This document shows positions 7,618-10,222 of a DNA stretch of 10,222 bases, piece by piece. Position numbers and translations under genes: made by a program. The DNA is from Pseudomonadota bacterium. Lineage in GTDB: Bacteria > Pseudomonadota > Alphaproteobacteria > Sphingomonadales > Sphingomonadaceae. The notes under the pieces are model-generated. The model had not been told where the DNA came from. It did not search any database and was given only the letters and a program-made list of their open reading frames with translations. Each line of letters opens with the position of its first letter. The stretch's first letter is position 1. The DNA is taken from NCBI GenBank assembly GCA_023422695.1, contig JAFAGN010000191.1, positions 1 through 10,222 of the forward strand, read 5' to 3'.

Positions 7618-8885
7618 CAGCGGCTGATCCGCAGCGTGCTGCCGCCCTCCTGCACCTTGTAGCCCCGCGCCGCCAGCGCCGCGCTGAGGGCGGCAAGGTC
7701 GCCGCGGAAGGTCACGCGCATCACCGATGTGCCGCCCAGCGCCAGACTCGTGGTCGATGCCGACTGAACCCCAGCGATGCCGCCCACCGCGCGTTCGGTC
7801 GCGGTGACCGATTCGACGTCGGGCGAACTATATTGAACGGTAAAGCTTTGGGTGCCGACCGTCGGCGTTGTCGGCACGCTGCTGTCGGTTTCGCTGGGCA
7901 ACGCTTCCGCATCGGACGCTACCTCTTCCGGCAAATCTTCGGGTTCGACCGGTTTTTCGAGGACGAGATAGGTGTCAGTCCTCAGCACGCCCGCGGTTAG
8001 CGCGTCGATATAAATGCGGTCCATCCGCGCGACCGCCTTTTCCATCATGTCGGGCAGCGCCGCCGGGCTGGGTCCGGTCATCGTGAAGCTGGAGATCAGC
8101 TTGCTGTCGGGGCCGAAACGCGCGGTGAAAGTGCCTTTGATCGGCCCGCCGGGATAGCTGTATTCGACCCGCGCGATCGGGGTCAGCACGTCGGCGGCGC
8201 CATATTGGTCGAGGATGACGCGCCACCACACGCGCCCGCGGCGCCCGGTCTGCCCCGCGTTGATCAGCAAGGTATCAGCGCCGGTGCCCGCGGTGCGGAC
8301 ATAATCGATCGCGCTTTGCCCGGTATTATATTCGGCCCAGGCGCGCTGCCAGGCGCTGCGCTGTTCGAACACCTGCGGAATGCCGTCGATCGAATAGACG
8401 GGGATGACGAGCAAGGGCGGCGAGCGGAGCGTGCGGCCGCTGACCCCCAATATCTGTCCGGCACGGACGCGGTCGAACTGGACGCCCAGCCGCGCGACAT
8501 AGCGGCGCGGGCCGATCTGTTCCTGTTCGACGACGATCGAGGTGACGATGCCGTCGAGCACCGAATCGCCGAGCGCAGGACCGTCGCTGCCGTTGAGCTT
8601 GCGATAAAGCTGCGCCCAGCCCTTGCGCTGCGCCTCGCGCCAGCCCTTGGTGCGCGCGTCGTCGGCATTGTCGCCGGTAACGTCGACCAATATGCCGCTC
8701 GCCAGGAAATCGCCGCTGCTGTTGATTGGGGTGATGCCGCGATTGCCACGGCTGATCTGTCCTTCGACGACGCCGACGAGCAGGATCGCGAAGAAGAGGC
8801 CGAAAAGCGCGAGCCAGCGATTATCGCGCGGGAGCGCAGCGAACTGGAACCGATGGGCGAACGGAAGGGGAGCGGTGGAAATCAT
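7617..8885 (-). CDS. Membrane-anchored protein with C-terminal heavy-metal-associated-like (ferredoxin-like) domain
   Basis: This 422-residue protein is of unknown function. One hydrophobic helix at about 24-41 (WLALFGLFFAILLVGVV) can act as a membrane anchor or uncleaved signal, placing the rest outside the cytoplasm. Residues 62-150 (ASGILVDVTGDNADDAR..., FDRVRAGQILGVSG) recall periplasmic DUF2066-type proteins, a tentative match. An acidic, Pro/Ser/Thr-rich linker runs from 310 to 345. The last 75 residues have the beta-alpha-beta-beta-alpha-beta order and G-V-x-S pattern of HMA-like domains but no CxxC, so metal binding is unlikely. The ATG at 8885 follows purine-rich GAGAAGAG. GTG at 8915 would add 10 residues and has no ribosome site. 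It is the first gene of the hda-ppk-ppx operon and is coupled to hda by a TGATG overlap. Confidence 0.75.
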   Translation of the reverse strand: MISTAPLPFAHRFQFAALPRDNRWLALFGLFFAILLVGVVEGQISRGNRGITPINSSGDFLASGILVDVTGDNADDARTKGWREAQRKGWAQLYRKLNGSDGPALGDSVLDGIVTSIVVEQEQIGPRRYVARLGVQFDRVRAGQILGVSGRTLRSPPLLVIPVYSIDGIPQVFEQRSAWQRAWAEYNTGQSAIDYVRTAGTGADTLLINAGQTGRRGRVWWRVILDQYGAADVLTPIARVEYSYPGGPIKGTFTARFGPDSKLISSFTMTGPSPAALPDMMEKAVARMDRIYIDALTAGVLRTDTYLVLEKPVEPEDLPEEVASDAEALPSETDSSVPTTPTVGTQSFTVQYSSPDVESVTATERAVGGIAGVQSASTTSLALGGTSVMRVTFRGDLAALSAALAARGYKVQEGGSTLRISR

Positions 8886-8920
8886 CTCTTCTCTATGCTC
8901 TGCCCAAAAGCGCACGCGCG

Positions 8921-8978
8921 GACAAGGAAATCTGTCGGACCCCGACGAGGAAATCTGTCGGACCCCGACAAGGAAATC
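8921..8978. repeat. 23-bp tandem repeat, 2.5 copies, in the divergent purM / polyphosphate-operon gap
   Basis: Two full units (8921-8943 and 8944-8966) differ at one base (A8924 versus G8947). A third partial unit covers 8967-8978. Across each unit boundary lies the dyad GTCGG-ACC-CCGAC (8934-8946 and 8957-8969). The repeat sits 36 bp upstream of the minus-strand ATG at 8885 and 39 bp upstream of the purM ATG, so it overlaps the likely promoters. It could be an operator array, a chance duplication, or promoter-associated repeats. The repetition is seen directly; any regulatory role is inferred. Confidence 0.75.
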
Positions 8979-9016
8979 ATGGCATTTCTCGGCTGGAACC
9001 GTTAGTCGCGCGTGCC

Positions 9017-10123
9017 ATGGATTCCAAGCACAACCAGCCCGCCGCTTACACTTATGCCCAGTCCGGGGTGTCGATCGACGCCGGCAATGCGCTGGTCCGT
9101 GCCATCGCCCCGCTCGCCCGAGCCACGCGACGTCCCGGTGCCGATGCCGACCTTGGTGGTTTCGGGGGCTTTTTCGACCTGAAGGCGGCGGGATTCAACG
9201 ATCCGCTGCTCGTCGCGGCGAATGATGGGGTCGGCACCAAGCTGAAACTCGCGATCGAATCGGGGCGCCACGACGGGGTCGGCATCGATCTGGTCGCGAT
9301 GTGCGTCAACGACCTGATCGTGCAGGGCGCCGAGCCGCTGTTTTTCCTCGATTATTATGCCACCGCCAAGCTCGACAACGACGTCGCCACGCAAGTGGTC
9401 GCGAGCATTGCCGAGGGGTGCAAACAGGCCGGCTGCGCGCTGATCGGCGGCGAAACTGCCGAAATGCCCGGAATGTATTCGGACGGCGATTACGATCTTG
9501 CCGGTTTTTGCGTCGGCGCGGTCGAGCGCGACCAGGTGCTGACCGCCGACAAGGTCGCCGCCGGCGACGTCATCCTGGGCCTCGCGTCCTCGGGTGTCCA
9601 TTCGAACGGCTTCTCGCTCGTGCGCCGCCTCGCCGCCGACAAGGGCTGGAAACTCGATCGCCCGGCCCTGTTCGACCAGAATATCCTGCTGATCGACGCG
9701 CTGATTGCGCCGACGCGCATCTATGTGAAAAGCCTGTTGCCGCTGGTGAATACCGGCAAGATCCACGCGCTGGCGCATATTACCGGCGGCGGGCTGCTCG
9801 AAAATATCCCGCGCGTCCTGCCGAAAACCCTGCACGCGCATGTCGATGCCGACGCGTGGGACCAGCCGCGGTTGATGGCGTTCCTGCAGGCGCAGGGCAA
9901 TATCGAGCCCGAGGAAATGGCGCGGACGTTCAATTGCGGGATCGGCATGGCGGTGGTCGTGGCCGAAGGCGATGTCGCCGAAGTGACGGCGGCGCTCGAA
10001 GCCGCAGGCGAGACAGTGTTCCGCATCGGGCATATCGCCGCGGGCGAAAAGGGCTGCACGGTCAGCGGCGGAGCCGAGACGTGGAGCGCGATGGGCGCGT
10101 GGAGCGCAACGCATAATGGCTAA
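9017..10123 (+). CDS. purM: Phosphoribosylformylglycinamidine cyclo-ligase (AIR synthetase)
   Basis: This 368-residue cytoplasmic enzyme uses ATP to close the imidazole ring of formylglycinamidine ribonucleotide, giving AIR, the fifth step of purine synthesis. The N-terminus YTYAQSGVSIDAGNALV (11-27) is typical of PurM. The AIRS domain shows FDLKAAGFNDPLLVAANDGV (53-72), GTKLKLAIE, MCVNDLIVQGAEPLFFLDYY (95-114) and IGGETAEMPGMY (143-154). The C-terminal half has LASSGVHSNGFSLVR (189-203) and HITGGGLLENIPRVLP. Length is slightly above the usual 340-350 residues. The ATG at 9017 gives the family-typical start, though no clear Shine-Dalgarno sequence precedes it. It is divergent from the polyphosphate operon. 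The next gene is often purN, but only repeat sequence is visible after the stop. Confidence 0.96.
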   Translation: MDSKHNQPAAYTYAQSGVSIDAGNALVRAIAPLARATRRPGADADLGGFGGFFDLKAAGFNDPLLVAANDGVGTKLKLAIESGRHDGVGIDLVAMCVNDLIVQGAEPLFFLDYYATAKLDNDVATQVVASIAEGCKQAGCALIGGETAEMPGMYSDGDYDLAGFCVGAVERDQVLTADKVAAGDVILGLASSGVHSNGFSLVRRLAADKGWKLDRPALFDQNILLIDALIAPTRIYVKSLLPLVNTGKIHALAHITGGGLLENIPRVLPKTLHAHVDADAWDQPRLMAFLQAQGNIEPEEMARTFNCGIGMAVVVAEGDVAEVTAALEAAGETVFRIGHIAAGEKGCTVSGGAETWSAMGAWSATHNG

Positions 10124-10126
10124 AAT

Positions 10127-10173
10127 CCTCCCTGTTGCGCAGCAATGGGGAGGTGGCAGCCCCGTAGGGGCTG
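10127..10173. repeat. Two-hairpin interspersed repeat directly after purM
   Basis: The first hairpin at 10127-10153 has CCTCCC and TTGC on the left pairing with GCAA and GGGAGG on the right, with a 3-nt loop and a two-base imperfect step. The second, at 10157-10173, is a perfect stem CAGCCCC / GGGGCTG with loop GTA. The pattern (CTCCC, GTTGCGCAGCAA, GGGGAGGTGGCAGCCCC, GGGGCTGACGGAGGGG) is one I recognise as a recurrent intergenic repeat in sphingomonads and other alphaproteobacteria. It starts 3 bases after the purM stop and may act as terminator or RNA stabiliser. Its right boundary may reach about 10183. Confidence 0.7.
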
Positions 10174-10197
10174 ACGGAGGGGCCGATAGCGCGGCGC

Positions 10198-10222
10198 GGG
10201 GGGCCCACGCCCCCCCCCCCCG
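10198..10222. other. G6 / C12 homopolymer tract at the window end
   Basis: Six G (10198-10203) are followed by CCCACG and a run of twelve C ending one base before the window end. Such tracts are hard to sequence, and the base count may not be exact. No gene can be read here with confidence. Confidence 0.5.

Noticed and set aside
8921..8978. Possible CRISPR array
   Set aside because: The units are directly adjacent with no spacers, there are only 2.5 copies, and no cas genes are nearby.
8205..9005. 266-codon plus-strand frame ahead of purM
   Set aside because: It is antisense to the HMA-like gene and its end is made of the tandem repeat. No family features are seen.
9002..10114. Open reading frame of 370 codons on the minus strand across all of purM
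   Set aside because: Antisense shadow typical of GC-rich DNA. The composition is Arg/Asp/His-rich without recognisable domains, while the plus strand is a textbook PurM.

Overview
The window is GC-rich, densely packed bacterial DNA. Codon use, protein families and the interspersed hairpin repeats point to an alphaproteobacterium of the order Sphingomonadales, probably Sphingopyxis-like. This placement is inferred from recognition, not from a search. Nearly all genes are chromosomal housekeeping genes, and I found no phage, insertion sequence, CRISPR array, tRNA or rRNA.

Layout: (1) On the minus strand at 25-1865, a 109-residue membrane protein of unknown function is translationally coupled to an FAD-linked aldonolactone-oxidase-type oxidoreductase. 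(2) A 120-bp divergent gap precedes rnd (ribonuclease D, plus strand, 1986-3173), whose -10-like box sits so close to the ATG that the mRNA may be leaderless. (3) A 139-bp convergent gap holds one long hairpin repeat of a type scattered through sphingomonad genomes. It probably also serves as the end of transcription for both flanking genes. (4) A tightly coupled minus-strand operon runs from 8885 down to 3313: a membrane-anchored protein with a C-terminal ferredoxin-like domain, an Hda/DnaA-family regulator of replication initiation, polyphosphate kinase (ppk) and exopolyphosphatase (ppx). Each junction is an overlap or a gap of a few bases. (5) A 131-bp divergent gap contains 2.5 copies of a 23-bp tandem repeat, each copy carrying a small dyad. 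(6) purM (plus strand, 9017-10123) encodes the AIR synthetase of purine synthesis. It is followed at once by a second type of hairpin repeat and a run of 12 C at the window end.

Functionally, the central operon joins synthesis and breakdown of polyphosphate to a protein of the family that inactivates DnaA-ATP, so energy/phosphate storage and replication control may share a transcript. The divergent purM supplies purine nucleotides.

Both window ends look like pieces of interspersed repeats, which suggests that this is a whole short contig broken at repeats. I see no clearly new biological system. The items most worth a second look are the tandem repeat between purM and the polyphosphate operon, the Arg-for-Lys Walker A motif in the Hda-like protein, and the ATG overlapping the purM stop that runs straight into the repeat.
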